From assembly GCA_021771755.1 (NCBI GenBank), contig JAETOL010000013.1, positions 1 through 64,000 on the forward strand: a DNA stretch of 64,000 nucleotides, written 5' to 3'. The translations under genes were made by a program, and so were the position numbers. The stretch comes from Lachnospiraceae bacterium (GTDB taxonomy: Bacteria; Bacillota; Clostridia; Lachnospirales; Lachnospiraceae). Positions 44,374 to 53,105 of this stretch are shown in pieces. Below the pieces are notes generated by a model. The model was not told the origin of the DNA. It worked only from the letters and a program-made list of their open reading frames with translations, and made no database searches. The first letter of the stretch is position 1, and each line of letters begins with the position of its first letter.

Positions 44374-45336
44374 ATGAAAAAAAAGATTTTGGCGATTGTC
44401 CTTTCCGCGGCCATGGCTGCAGGAATGAGCAGCATCAGTGTTCTGGCTGCAGATGATTCTTATACAGTAGGAATCTGCCAGCTGGTTCAGCACGAAGCCC
44501 TCGACGCGGCTACTCAGGGCTTTAAGGACGCTCTTACAGAGGAATTCGGTGACAAGGTAACTTTCGACGAGCAGAATGCTCAGGGAGATTCCAATACCTG
44601 TGCCACCATTATCAACAGCTTTGTTTCCAACGATGTGGATCTGATCCTGGCAAATGCCACTGCCGCTCTTCAGGCTGCAGCTTCCGGCACAGCAGATATC
44701 CCGGTTCTCGGAACCTCTGTTACAGAATACGGCGTCGCTCTTGATCTGGATGATTTTGACGGTACAGTGGGAACCAATGTTTCCGGAACTTCTGATCTTG
44801 CACCTCTTGACCAGCAGGCTGCAATGCTTAACGAACTGTTCCCGGATGCAAAAAATGTAGGACTTCTCTACTGCTCCGCCGAAGCAAATTCCCAGTATCA
44901 GGTAGACACGGTAAAGGCTGCTCTGGAAGAACTTGGCTATACCTGTGAGTTTTATGCTTTCTCAGACTCCAACGATCTTTCTTCTGTTGCTACCACAGCC
45001 GCTTCCGAAAGCGATGTGATCTATGTACCGACAGACAATACAGCTGCCTCCAATGCGGAGATCATCAACAATATCTGCCTTCCGGAAAAGGTTCCGGTAA
45101 TCGCAGGTGAAGAAGGTATCTGCAGCGGCTGCGGTGTTGCCACACTTTCCATCAGCTACTATGATCTCGGCGTTGCTACCGGAAAAATGGCAGTCAAGGT
45201 TCTTAAGGGCGAATCCGATATTGCAGAAATGCCTGTAGAATACGCTCCGAACTTTACCAAGAAATACAATCCGGAAATCTGCGAAGAGCTTGAAATCGAG
45301 GTTCCGGATGATTACGAAGCCATCAGTGCCGAGTAA
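44374..45336 (+). CDS. ABC substrate-binding protein, TrpX-like
   Basis: A 320-residue periplasmic-binding-fold protein of the PF04392/TrpX type: TVGICQLVQHEALDAATQGFKDAL, DLILANATAALQAAASGTADIPVLGTSVTEYG, VIYVPTDNTAASNAEIINN and ISYYDLGVATGKMAVKVLKGES. The ligand is not known; relatives are linked to tryptophan or tyrosine uptake. The signal peptide ends VLAADDS without a lipobox Cys. GAGGAGG precedes the start. The permease and ATPase follow. Confidence 0.9.
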   Translation: MKKKILAIVLSAAMAAGMSSISVLAADDSYTVGICQLVQHEALDAATQGFKDALTEEFGDKVTFDEQNAQGDSNTCATIINSFVSNDVDLILANATAALQAAASGTADIPVLGTSVTEYGVALDLDDFDGTVGTNVSGTSDLAPLDQQAAMLNELFPDAKNVGLLYCSAEANSQYQVDTVKAALEELGYTCEFYAFSDSNDLSSVATTAASESDVIYVPTDNTAASNAEIINNICLPEKVPVIAGEEGICSGCGVATLSISYYDLGVATGKMAVKVLKGESDIAEMPVEYAPNFTKKYNPEICEELEIEVPDDYEAISAE

Positions 45337-45400
45337 TAAAAACGGCATCTGTACCTTATTAACCACAGCAATCCCCTATAAAATATATGATATACGAACC

Positions 45401-45439
45401 ATAACCAGCGGGAAAGGGATCTCCTTTCTCGCTGGTTAT
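45401..45439 (+). other. Hairpin between binding-protein and permease genes
   Basis: Arms 45401-45417 and 45423-45439 pair over 17 positions with one G-U pair around a five-base loop, with no U-run. The permease ribosome site follows directly. It is likely to stabilise the upstream message and favour binding-protein output. Confidence 0.65.
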
Positions 45440-45459
45440 GTTACACAGGAGGAATCCCA

Positions 45460-46386
45460 ATGGAAATTATGAGTTTGATCAACGCACTGCCGGGAGCCGC
45501 TGCCCAGGGACTGATCTGGGGCATCATGGCCATCGGCGTATACCTTACCTTCCGCATTCTGGATGTAGCGGATCTGACCGTAGACGGTACCATGTGTACC
45601 GGAGGCGCCGTCTGCATCATGATGCTCATGAGCGGACACAATATCTGGGTGTCCATGCTTGCCGCTACCGGAGCAGGTATGCTGGCAGGACTCGCAACCG
45701 GAATCTTTCACACAGTTATGGGAATCCCTGCAATCCTTGCAGGTATCCTGACACAGCTCGGACTTTATTCCGTCAACCTGAAGATCATGGGAAAAGCCAA
45801 CCAGGCAGTCAATGCAAGCAAATATAATCTTCTGGTATCTCTGAGAAATGTAAAAGGTGTTCCCCTGAGCCAGAACACCATTCTGATCGTTGCGATATTT
45901 ATCGTGGCTCTGATCGCTATCCTGTACTGGTTCTTCGGAACAGAGATCGGCTGCTCCCTCCGTGCCACCGGATGTAATCCCAATATGTCCAGAGCACAGG
46001 GCATCAACACAGATTTCAGCAAAGTACTGGGGCTTATGATCTCCAACGGTCTCGTTGCTCTTTCCAGTGCTCTTCTGGCACAGTATCAGGGATTTGCCGA
46101 CGTAAATATGGGACGAGGCGCAATCGTCATCGGACTCGCCGCAGTGATCATCGGCGAAGCGATCTTCGGAAAGATCTTCCGGAACTTTGCACTCCGCCTT
46201 TTCAGTGTAGCTCTTGGCTCCATCCTCTACTATCTGGTTCTTCAGGCTGTCATCTGGATGGGAATCGACACAGATCTTCTGAAGCTGCTGTCTGCACTTG
46301 TGGTAGCAGTCTTCCTGGCTGTTCCTTACTGGAAAGCAAAATATTTTGCAAAACCGACAAAACGCGGAGGTAATACAAATGCTTGA
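45460..46386 (+). CDS. ABC transporter permease, TrpY-like
   Basis: A 308-residue permease with about nine helices: GLIWGIMAIGVYLTFRILDVADLTVDG at the N-terminus and GCSLRATGCNPNMSRAQGINTDFSKVLGLMISNGLVALSSALLAQYQGFADVNMGRG, both typical of this BMP/CUT2-related permease family. Its end overlaps the ATPase gene by 8 bp. Confidence 0.9.
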   Translation: MEIMSLINALPGAAAQGLIWGIMAIGVYLTFRILDVADLTVDGTMCTGGAVCIMMLMSGHNIWVSMLAATGAGMLAGLATGIFHTVMGIPAILAGILTQLGLYSVNLKIMGKANQAVNASKYNLLVSLRNVKGVPLSQNTILIVAIFIVALIAILYWFFGTEIGCSLRATGCNPNMSRAQGINTDFSKVLGLMISNGLVALSSALLAQYQGFADVNMGRGAIVIGLAAVIIGEAIFGKIFRNFALRLFSVALGSILYYLVLQAVIWMGIDTDLLKLLSALVVAVFLAVPYWKAKYFAKPTKRGGNTNA

Positions 46387-47173
46387 ACTGAAAAACATAT
46401 ATAAAACCTTCAATCCCGGCACCATCAATGAAAAGCTTGCCCTGAACGGTCTTTCCCTCACCCTGAAGGGAGGCGACTTCGTAACCGTCATCGGAGGCAA
46501 CGGCGCCGGAAAATCCACAATGCTGAATGCAGTGGCAGGCACCTGGCTGGTAGATGAGGGACAGATTCTCATTGACGGAACAGATGTCACCAAGCTTTCT
46601 GAACATAAAAGAGCGGCATATCTCGGCCGCGTATTCCAGGATCCCATGACAGGAACCGCAGCAACCATGGGAATCGAAGAGAACCTTGCCCTGGCAAAAC
46701 GCCGCGGCAAAAAGCGTTCTCTGCTTCAGGGCATTACCCGTAAGGAACGGGAGGAATACAAAGAGCTTCTGAAGGTTCTGGACCTTGGGCTGGAAAACCG
46801 TCTTACCTCCAAGGTCGGACTTCTCTCCGGCGGGCAGAGACAGGCGCTTACCCTTCTTATGGCAACCCTGAAAAAACCCAAGCTGCTTCTTCTGGATGAA
46901 CATACCGCAGCGCTTGACCCCAAAACTGCCGCCAAAGTTCTTGAGATCACAGACATGATCGTCAACCGCGATCATCTCACCACCATGATGATCACCCATA
47001 ACATGCAGGATGCCATCCATCACGGCAATCGTCTGATCATGATGATGGAAGGAAAGATCATTCTGGATATTGAAGGAGAAGAAAAAAAGAAGCTGACCGT
47101 AAGAAATCTTCTGGATCAGTTTGAAAAAGCAAGCGGACAGGAGTTTTCCAACGACTCCGCCCTGCTCGGATAA
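46379..47173 (+). CDS. ABC transporter ATPase, TrpZ-like
   Basis: A 264-residue ATPase with Walker A GGNGAGKST, signature LSGGQRQALTLLMA and Walker B LLLLDEHTAALDPKT. The DEHTAAL wording is characteristic of this transporter family. The ATG at 46379 follows GGAGG in the end of the permease gene and is preferred over upstream in-frame starts. It completes a three-gene importer. Confidence 0.92.
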   Translation: MLELKNIYKTFNPGTINEKLALNGLSLTLKGGDFVTVIGGNGAGKSTMLNAVAGTWLVDEGQILIDGTDVTKLSEHKRAAYLGRVFQDPMTGTAATMGIEENLALAKRRGKKRSLLQGITRKEREEYKELLKVLDLGLENRLTSKVGLLSGGQRQALTLLMATLKKPKLLLLDEHTAALDPKTAAKVLEITDMIVNRDHLTTMMITHNMQDAIHHGNRLIMMMEGKIILDIEGEEKKKLTVRNLLDQFEKASGQEFSNDSALLG

Positions 47174-47203
47174 ATCAAAAAAACGGAAATCCTCTATAGA
47201 AAA

Positions 47204-47245
47204 GTAAAGGCTGCCGGAACCTGATCGTTCCGGCAGCTTTCATTC
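47204..47245. terminator. Bidirectional terminator
   Basis: GCTGCCGGAAC (47210-47220) pairs with GTTCCGGCAGC (47227-47237) around a six-base loop, with T-runs or A-runs on both sides, between the convergent importer operon and tex. Confidence 0.85.
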
Positions 47246-47264
47246 TGCATAAATCCTTCTGTAT

Positions 47265-49418
47265 TTATTTAATTCCTTTCATGGAAAGGCTGATACGCTT
47301 TTTCTTCATATCTACTCCGATTACCCGGACGTCTACCACATCTCCTACGCTGACTGCTTCCAGCGGATGTTTAATGTATTTTTCGCTGATCTCGGAAATA
47401 TGCACCAGGCCGTCCTGATGGACGCCGATATCTACAAAAGCGCCAAAGTCAATGACGTTGCGGACAGTTCCTTTCAGGATCATGCCTTCTTTCAGATCCT
47501 TCATATCAAGGACATCTGTGCGGAGTACCGGTCTCGGCATTTCCTCTCTGGGGTCACGGGCCGGTTTTTCCAGCTCTTTTACAATATCCCGAAGTGTGAT
47601 TTCCCCTACTCCCAGTTCTTCTGCCAGCTTTTTGTAGTCTTTGATCTTACGGGAAATTCCGGCAAGCTTTCCAGCCGTAATGTCCTCTGTAGTAAAGCCC
47701 ATAGTCTCCAGAAGCTTCTGCGCCGCCTCGTAGCTTTCCGGATGGACACTTGTAGCATCCAGAGGATTCTTTCCTCCGGTAATGCGGGCAAAACCTGCAC
47801 ACTGTTCAAAAGCCTTCGGTCCCAGCTTGGCAACTTTGAGAAGCTCTTTCCGGCTTTCAAACCGGCCATTTTCCTCACGATAGGCAACAATATTTTTTGC
47901 GATCACCTTGCTGATACCGGAAATGTATTCCAGAAGAGAAGCAGACGCGGTGTTCAGATCCACACCGACCTTATTTACACAGTCCTCTACTACGCCTCCA
48001 AGGGCTTCTCCAAGCTTTTTCTGGTTCATATCATGCTGGTACTGCCCAACACCGATAGATTTGGGGTCGATCTTTACCAGCTCTGCAAGCGGATCCTGAA
48101 GACGTCTGGCTATGGAAGCCGCGCTTCTCTGTCCCACATCAAAATTCGGGAACTCCTCTGTGGCAAGCTTGCTGGCAGAATATACGGAAGCGCCCGCCTC
48201 ATTGGTGATCACATAGGACACATGCTCCGGAATCTCTTTCAGAAGCTCCACAATGATCTGTTCGGATTCTCTGGATGCAGTTCCGTTTCCAAGAGAGATC
48301 AGAGAAATATTGTATTTACGGATCAGCTTTTTCAGCGTATCCTTCGCAGCCCGGATCTTCGCATCCGAAGTAGGTGCCGTAGGATAGATGACAGTCGTGT
48401 CCAGAACCTTTCCCGTGGCATCCACAACAGCCAGCTTACAGCCTGTACGGAAAGCCGGATCCCATCCCAGTACCACTTTTCCTACGATTGGAGGCTGCAT
48501 GAGAAGCTGCTCCAGGTTCTTTCCGAATACATGGATTGCTCCATCCTCTGCGTTTTCTGTAAGATCGCTTCTGATCTCACGCTCGATCGCCGGGGCGATC
48601 AGACGCTTGTAGCTGTCCTCTGCAACCTCTTCCAGAATGGGAGAGGTCTGTGGGTTTTCTCTGGTGATCACCTGTTTTTTCAGCCATCTGAGGATATCCT
48701 CCTCCGGCGCGTTGATCTTTACCGTAAGAATTTTTTCTTTTTCACCGCGGTTCAGAGCAAGCACTCTGTGACCTGCCAGTTTCTTTACCGGCTCCTCAAA
48801 TTCATAATACATTTCATAGACAGACGCTTCCTCCGGCTTTTTAGCGGAAGAAACCACCGTTCCCTTCTGAACTGTCAGCTTACGGATATGGATCCTGTAG
48901 TCTGCCTCATCGGAAATGTGTTCTGCAATAATATCCTTTGCTCCGTCCAGAGCTGCCTTTATGTCAGCCACACCTTTTTCTTCGGATACAAAAGCTGCCG
49001 CTTCCTCCTCCGGAGTTTTCTCTGTCAGCTGCAGCATCAGGATGTTTGCAAGCGGCTCCAGCCCTTTTTCCTTTGCGATAATGGCCCGGGTACGGCGTTT
49101 CGGTCTGTAAGGACGGTACAAATCCTCTACCACCACCAGGGTCTGTGCTTCCTGGATCTGTTTTTTCAGTTCCGGCGTCAGCTTGCCCTGCTCTTCAATA
49201 CTGCCAAGGACCTGTGCTTTTTTATCCTCCAGATTTCTCAGATAGAGAAGTCTCTCATAAAGAGAACGGAGCTGTTCATCATTTAATGATCCTGTGGCCT
49301 CCTTACGATAACGGGAAATAAAGGGAATGGTGCAGCCTTCATCGATCAGCTTCACCGCAGCCTCTACCTGCCACTTTTCTACACTAAGCTCCTTTGTGAT
49401 TACCTGAATAATATCCAT
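47265..49418 (-). CDS. tex: RNA-binding transcription accessory protein Tex
   Basis: A 717-residue Tex protein over its full normal length. It has the N-terminal helical region (CTIPFISRYRKEATGSLNDEQLR), a YqgF/RNase H-like domain (VLGWDPAFRTGCKLAVVD), helix-hairpin-helix repeats (GVDLNTASASLLEYISGISKVIAKNIV) and a C-terminal S1 RNA-binding domain (GMILKGTVRNVIDFGAFVDIGVHQDGLVHISE). It is a conserved nucleic acid-binding factor of transcription. It is transcribed alone, with GGAGG before the ATG. Confidence 0.96.
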   Translation of the reverse strand: MDIIQVITKELSVEKWQVEAAVKLIDEGCTIPFISRYRKEATGSLNDEQLRSLYERLLYLRNLEDKKAQVLGSIEEQGKLTPELKKQIQEAQTLVVVEDLYRPYRPKRRTRAIIAKEKGLEPLANILMLQLTEKTPEEEAAAFVSEEKGVADIKAALDGAKDIIAEHISDEADYRIHIRKLTVQKGTVVSSAKKPEEASVYEMYYEFEEPVKKLAGHRVLALNRGEKEKILTVKINAPEEDILRWLKKQVITRENPQTSPILEEVAEDSYKRLIAPAIEREIRSDLTENAEDGAIHVFGKNLEQLLMQPPIVGKVVLGWDPAFRTGCKLAVVDATGKVLDTTVIYPTAPTSDAKIRAAKDTLKKLIRKYNISLISLGNGTASRESEQIIVELLKEIPEHVSYVITNEAGASVYSASKLATEEFPNFDVGQRSAASIARRLQDPLAELVKIDPKSIGVGQYQHDMNQKKLGEALGGVVEDCVNKVGVDLNTASASLLEYISGISKVIAKNIVAYREENGRFESRKELLKVAKLGPKAFEQCAGFARITGGKNPLDATSVHPESYEAAQKLLETMGFTTEDITAGKLAGISRKIKDYKKLAEELGVGEITLRDIVKELEKPARDPREEMPRPVLRTDVLDMKDLKEGMILKGTVRNVIDFGAFVDIGVHQDGLVHISEISEKYIKHPLEAVSVGDVVDVRVIGVDMKKKRISLSMKGIK

Positions 49419-49476
49419 GTTTTCCTCCAGTGATTTCTTTTCTGTCAGTCTCTTTCTCTTTCATATGGAAGGGTGC

Positions 49477-50340
49477 CTATGCCTCCGCGTCATAATCATC
49501 CCCTGTACGATGCGCCTCCGGCTCCTGCATTTCTTCTGAAGTTCCGTTTTCCCCGGTTAATCCAAGGACTTCCGGAGTCCATCTGGCCATTTCCTGTGCA
49601 TGCTTTCTCCGTCTCTCCTCCAGCTCTCCGGTCACATCCATATAAAAAGCGGTCATAGACGCCTGCATATACGGCATAATCCAGATAAGTGCAATATAAA
49701 AGGTCACTACAGACAAAAGAATCATCGGTACGAAACTCAGCTGAAGCAGAAAAAACTTCCACATATGACCTTTCATCAGCTCTGCGCTTTTTTTCAGCGC
49801 CCGGGTTCCTTTCAGCTGCGGCTCATCTGCCAGAATATAAAAAGCCATGGAAAAAGGCAGCTTGATCACCACACCCAGAAGCATTCCCACAAACATACAG
49901 ACCATAACCGGCAGCATCCATTCATACAACGCTTCTATGGTCGTTCCTTTCGGAGCCGTAGTATTTGACAGATAATAAAAAGGTATCATCAGCACAGTAT
50001 CAATCAGAGAAATAATAAAGCCTGCTACCAGAATACCATCCGAGCCCTTCCGGAACATGCAGAAAAGATCGCTTATTTTGTATTCCCTGCCTCTCGCCAT
50101 GTTCAGAAGCATGTAATTATAACCAGTGCTGACGATCATAGACAGCAGAGATACGATCAGAAGAAAAATTTCTCCAAGAATCCATGAAAGAAAAGCAGTT
50201 CCCGGAAAAAGGCTTCCTGCCACTGCCATTCCAATCGTGTTCATAAGAGGAGCTGCCATCATTCCAATAACGGCTATCCCCCATTTACCCTGCAAAAACT
50301 CTTTTGCATAGGATTTCCAGTATCTTCGGTTTCCGTTCAT
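49477..50340 (-). CDS. DUF975 family membrane protein
   Basis: A 287-residue protein with about five to six hydrophobic segments: FLQGKWGIAVIGMM, STGYNYMLLNMARGREYKISDLFCMFRKG and AFYILADEPQLKGTRALKKSAELMKGHMWKFFLLQLSFVPM. The last motif, repeated in many Firmicutes, marks DUF975. A soluble acidic tail of about 60 residues follows. Function is unknown; relatives are thought to influence membrane or envelope processes. Confidence 0.85.
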   Translation of the reverse strand: MNGNRRYWKSYAKEFLQGKWGIAVIGMMAAPLMNTIGMAVAGSLFPGTAFLSWILGEIFLLIVSLLSMIVSTGYNYMLLNMARGREYKISDLFCMFRKGSDGILVAGFIISLIDTVLMIPFYYLSNTTAPKGTTIEALYEWMLPVMVCMFVGMLLGVVIKLPFSMAFYILADEPQLKGTRALKKSAELMKGHMWKFFLLQLSFVPMILLSVVTFYIALIWIMPYMQASMTAFYMDVTGELEERRRKHAQEMARWTPEVLGLTGENGTSEEMQEPEAHRTGDDYDAEA

Positions 50341-50429
50341 TTCTGTCCCTCACTCTCTTTCTACTGCTATTTAGATACTTTAGCACGATTTGGTACAGGT
50401 GTCGATATCTTTTTCGGATTTTTCCTGAT

Positions 50430-50464
50430 GAAAAAACCGCCTGTCTGCAAAAGCAGACAGACGG
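50430..50464 (-). terminator. Terminator after the lysC operon
   Basis: CCGTCTGTCTGC pairs with GCAGACAGGCGG around TTTT, followed on the minus strand by TTTTTTC. It lies 150 bp beyond the lysC stop. Confidence 0.85.
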
Positions 50465-50612
50465 TTGAAACCTCTGATATGATCTACTGATTCTGTATTT
50501 CTTCATGGCGGACTGTAATACTTGCCACCTGTGTGGTACTTTCCTCCTCATTGAACCAGAATTCCACATTATGAATATTCTCCGACTTCCCAGTAGTTTT
50601 TTACAATTTTTA

Positions 50613-51821
50613 TCAGTCTGCAAGATTAAACGCATCATGTACCGCATTCATGGCACGGATACCGTCTTTTTCGTTGATCAGAACTGTAACGCGGATCTCT
50701 GAGGTTGAGATCATATTGATGTTTACGCCCTCATTATAAAGGCTCTCAAACATCTTGGCTGCCACACCCGGGTTACTCATCATTCCGGCGCCTACAATAG
50801 AAAGCTTGGCGATATTTCTCTCCGAATGGATTTCTTTATATCCCAGACGAGCCTGATGTTCTTCCAGAACGGCAACTGCATCGTCCAGATCCTTACCGTC
50901 TACGGTAAAGGAAATATCTTTTGTTCCTGCACGTCCGATGGACTGCAGGATTACATCCACGTTGATGTTTCTCTTTGCAAGAACATCAAAAAGCTTAAAT
51001 GCCATTCCCGGGACATCCTTAAGTCCGATCACCGCAATTCTTACTGCTTCTGTATCCAGCGCCACACCGCTGATCAGCATTCTTTCCACTGTTACTTCCT
51101 CCTTTACAACAGTTCCTTCACTTGTATTCAGACTGGAGCGCACAACCAGAGGCACTCCGTATTTTTTTGCCATTTCCACAGAACGGTTATGGAGCACACC
51201 GGCTCCAAGTGTTGCCAGATCCAGCATCTCATCATAGGTGATCTCTTTCAGCTTACGTGCTGTCGGTACTTTACGCGGATCCGCAGTATAAACACCATCT
51301 ACGTCTGTGTAGATCTCACAGGCATCCGCATGAAGGGCTGCCGCAAGAGCAACTGCCGTAGTGTCGGAGCCTCCTCTTCCAAGCGTGGTATAGTCGTCAT
51401 ATTTGTTGATTCCCTGGAAGCCTGTGACCACAACGATTTTACGGCTGTCCAGTTCTCTTTTGATACGCTCTGTATCGATCCTTTTCAGACGGGCATTTCC
51501 ATGGACACTTGTGGTATGCATGGCAACCTGAAATGCATTCAGAGATACAGCCGGAACTCCCAGACTGTCCATAGCCATGCTCATAAGAGACACAGACATT
51601 TGCTCCCCGATGGTAAACAGCATATCCATCTCCCTCTTCGGCGGCTTCTCATTGACATTTGCAGCCATGGAAATCAATTCATCTGTGTACTTTCCCATTG
51701 CAGAAAGAACTACCACCACATCATTGCCTTTTTTATAGTCTTCAATACATCTGCGGGCAACATTGAAGATACGCTCCTTATTGGCCACAGAGGTTCCTCC
51801 GAATTTCTTTACAATTAACAT
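50613..51821 (-). CDS. lysC: Aspartate kinase
   Basis: A 402-residue aspartokinase. The kinase domain opens LIVKKFGGTSVANKERI and has GFQGINKYDDYTTLGRGGSDTTAVALAAAL and EIYTDVDGVYTADPRKV. Two ACT domains occupy about 260-400 (ISGVALDTEAVRIAVIGLKD; LSIVGAGMMSNPGVAAKMF) with the typical INMISTSEIRVTVLI, implying feedback control by lysine and/or threonine. It makes aspartyl phosphate, the first step to lysine, threonine and methionine. It overlaps the apgM-type gene by 7 bp. Confidence 0.97.
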   Translation of the reverse strand: MLIVKKFGGTSVANKERIFNVARRCIEDYKKGNDVVVVLSAMGKYTDELISMAANVNEKPPKREMDMLFTIGEQMSVSLMSMAMDSLGVPAVSLNAFQVAMHTTSVHGNARLKRIDTERIKRELDSRKIVVVTGFQGINKYDDYTTLGRGGSDTTAVALAAALHADACEIYTDVDGVYTADPRKVPTARKLKEITYDEMLDLATLGAGVLHNRSVEMAKKYGVPLVVRSSLNTSEGTVVKEEVTVERMLISGVALDTEAVRIAVIGLKDVPGMAFKLFDVLAKRNINVDVILQSIGRAGTKDISFTVDGKDLDDAVAVLEEHQARLGYKEIHSERNIAKLSIVGAGMMSNPGVAAKMFESLYNEGVNINMISTSEIRVTVLINEKDGIRAMNAVHDAFNLAD

Positions 51822-53026
51822 AATTCTCCTCCGAAAAGATATTTCATCATATCCCAGCCATGACTGACTGTCCTTCCGCTGTCTGCAGCTTCTTTTTCAT
51901 TATAATGCCAGTCATGCTGTTCCGGTGCGGTACTGTCATACAGAAGATAGGGGACCGGCTCCGCCACATGGGTACGCACCTTCACAGGTGTGGGATGATC
52001 CGGCAGGATCAGCATACGGTAATCCTCTCCGGCCGCATCCAGCCCTTCCTTTACCGGACGTATCAGTCTCTGGTCAAGATATTCTATGGACTGGATTTTT
52101 CTCTCCACGCTTCCCTGATGGCCCATTTCGTCCGGTGCCTCTACATGGATATACGCAAAATCATATCCCTTTTTTGTGAGGGCGTCCACTGCTGCCTGTG
52201 CTTTTCCTTCATAGTTGGTGTGAAGGCCGCCGTTGGCTCCCTCCACAGCAGCACGATCCATTTCAGCTCCTACGGCAATGCCCTTCAGAAGGTCTACTGC
52301 AGAGATCATGATGCCCTTTTTATGATGGATCGCCTCAAAAGAAGTAAGGATCGGTTTGGTTCCTGCGCCCCAGAACCAGAAGCTGTTGGCAGGATTCAGT
52401 CCCTGCTCCTTTCTCTTTTTGTTCAGCGGATGATCCTTCAGGATCTCATAGCTTCTTTTCTGCATATAAAGAAGCATTTCATCCTCCGGAAGATAAGGTC
52501 CGATCTTCTGTGTCAGCACATCATGCGGCGGGGTCAGCTCCAGCACCTGTCCGTTTTCCCATACCAGGCAGTGACGGTAGCTGGTTCCCGTGTAAAAATG
52601 ATACACTTCATTCTGCAGTTCCCTGCATACATCCTTAAGAAGAATATCTGCATCCTCTGTACTGATCTCACCGGAGCTGTGGTCCAGGATCCTCTGCTCT
52701 TCATAGGGAGCATCCTCCTCTGTGAGCGTTACGATGTTGCAGCGATACACCACATCACTGTCTTTCATATCCACTCCAATGCTCAGAGCCTCCAGGGGAG
52801 ATCTTCCTGTATAATATTTCCGGGGATCATATCCCATGACAGAAAGATTCGCGGTATCGCTTCCCGGCGCCATTCCCTCCGGGATGGTGGCTACTGTTCC
52901 GATCTCGGATAATTTTGCCAGCTCATCCATGCAGGGCGTTTCCGCGCAGGAAAGAGGGGTTCCTCCATTCAGGCTTTCTATTGGCCAGTCGGCCATTCCG
53001 TCTCCTAAAACCACAACATACTTCAT
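51815..53026 (-). CDS. ApgM-type phosphoglycerate mutase, probable homoserine kinase
   Basis: A 403-residue alkaline phosphatase-superfamily protein of the archaeal-type cofactor-independent phosphoglycerate mutase family. Metal/catalytic motifs are YVVVLGDGMADWP, EGMAPGSDTANLSVMGYDP (the catalytic Ser region), HVEAPDEMGHQG and ILPDHPTPVKVRTH. In Clostridia and Bacteroidetes, members encoded beside hom and lysC are proposed to act as homoserine kinase in threonine synthesis. No classic thrB is seen here and the position between hom and lysC supports that role. The biochemical identity is inference. Confidence 0.85.
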   Translation of the reverse strand: MKYVVVLGDGMADWPIESLNGGTPLSCAETPCMDELAKLSEIGTVATIPEGMAPGSDTANLSVMGYDPRKYYTGRSPLEALSIGVDMKDSDVVYRCNIVTLTEEDAPYEEQRILDHSSGEISTEDADILLKDVCRELQNEVYHFYTGTSYRHCLVWENGQVLELTPPHDVLTQKIGPYLPEDEMLLYMQKRSYEILKDHPLNKKRKEQGLNPANSFWFWGAGTKPILTSFEAIHHKKGIMISAVDLLKGIAVGAEMDRAAVEGANGGLHTNYEGKAQAAVDALTKKGYDFAYIHVEAPDEMGHQGSVERKIQSIEYLDQRLIRPVKEGLDAAGEDYRMLILPDHPTPVKVRTHVAEPVPYLLYDSTAPEQHDWHYNEKEAADSGRTVSHGWDMMKYLFGGELC

Positions 53027-53027
53027 A

Positions 53028-53102
53028 ATTTCCTCCTCACCGTCCGATTCGGTCGGACATACCGGTATCCACTTGGGATTTCCTCCTCACTGTCCGGTTC
53101 TG
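53028..53102. repeat. Short direct repeat covering the apgM ribosome site
   Basis: On the minus strand a block of about 23 bp containing GTCCGGTGAGGAGGAAAT-like sequence occurs twice in the 79-bp hom-apgM gap, about 50 bp apart with three differences. The copy next to the ATG at 53026 provides the ribosome site; the other has no start codon. Confidence 0.6.
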
Positions 53103-53105
53103 TTT

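Noticed and set aside
47367..49286. Long open frame of 639 codons on the plus strand opposite tex
   Set aside because: It is the antisense shadow of tex, whose domains and length are unambiguous; its translation is rich in Cys, Leu and Arg as expected for a shadow.
50484..50600. A 38-codon minus-strand frame (SENIHNVEFWFNEEESTTQV and on) between lysC and its terminator
   Set aside because: It reads like natural protein sequence, but a stop lies directly upstream, no ATG or ribosome site is present and no family is recognised. It may be the tail of a lost gene; not enough to call.
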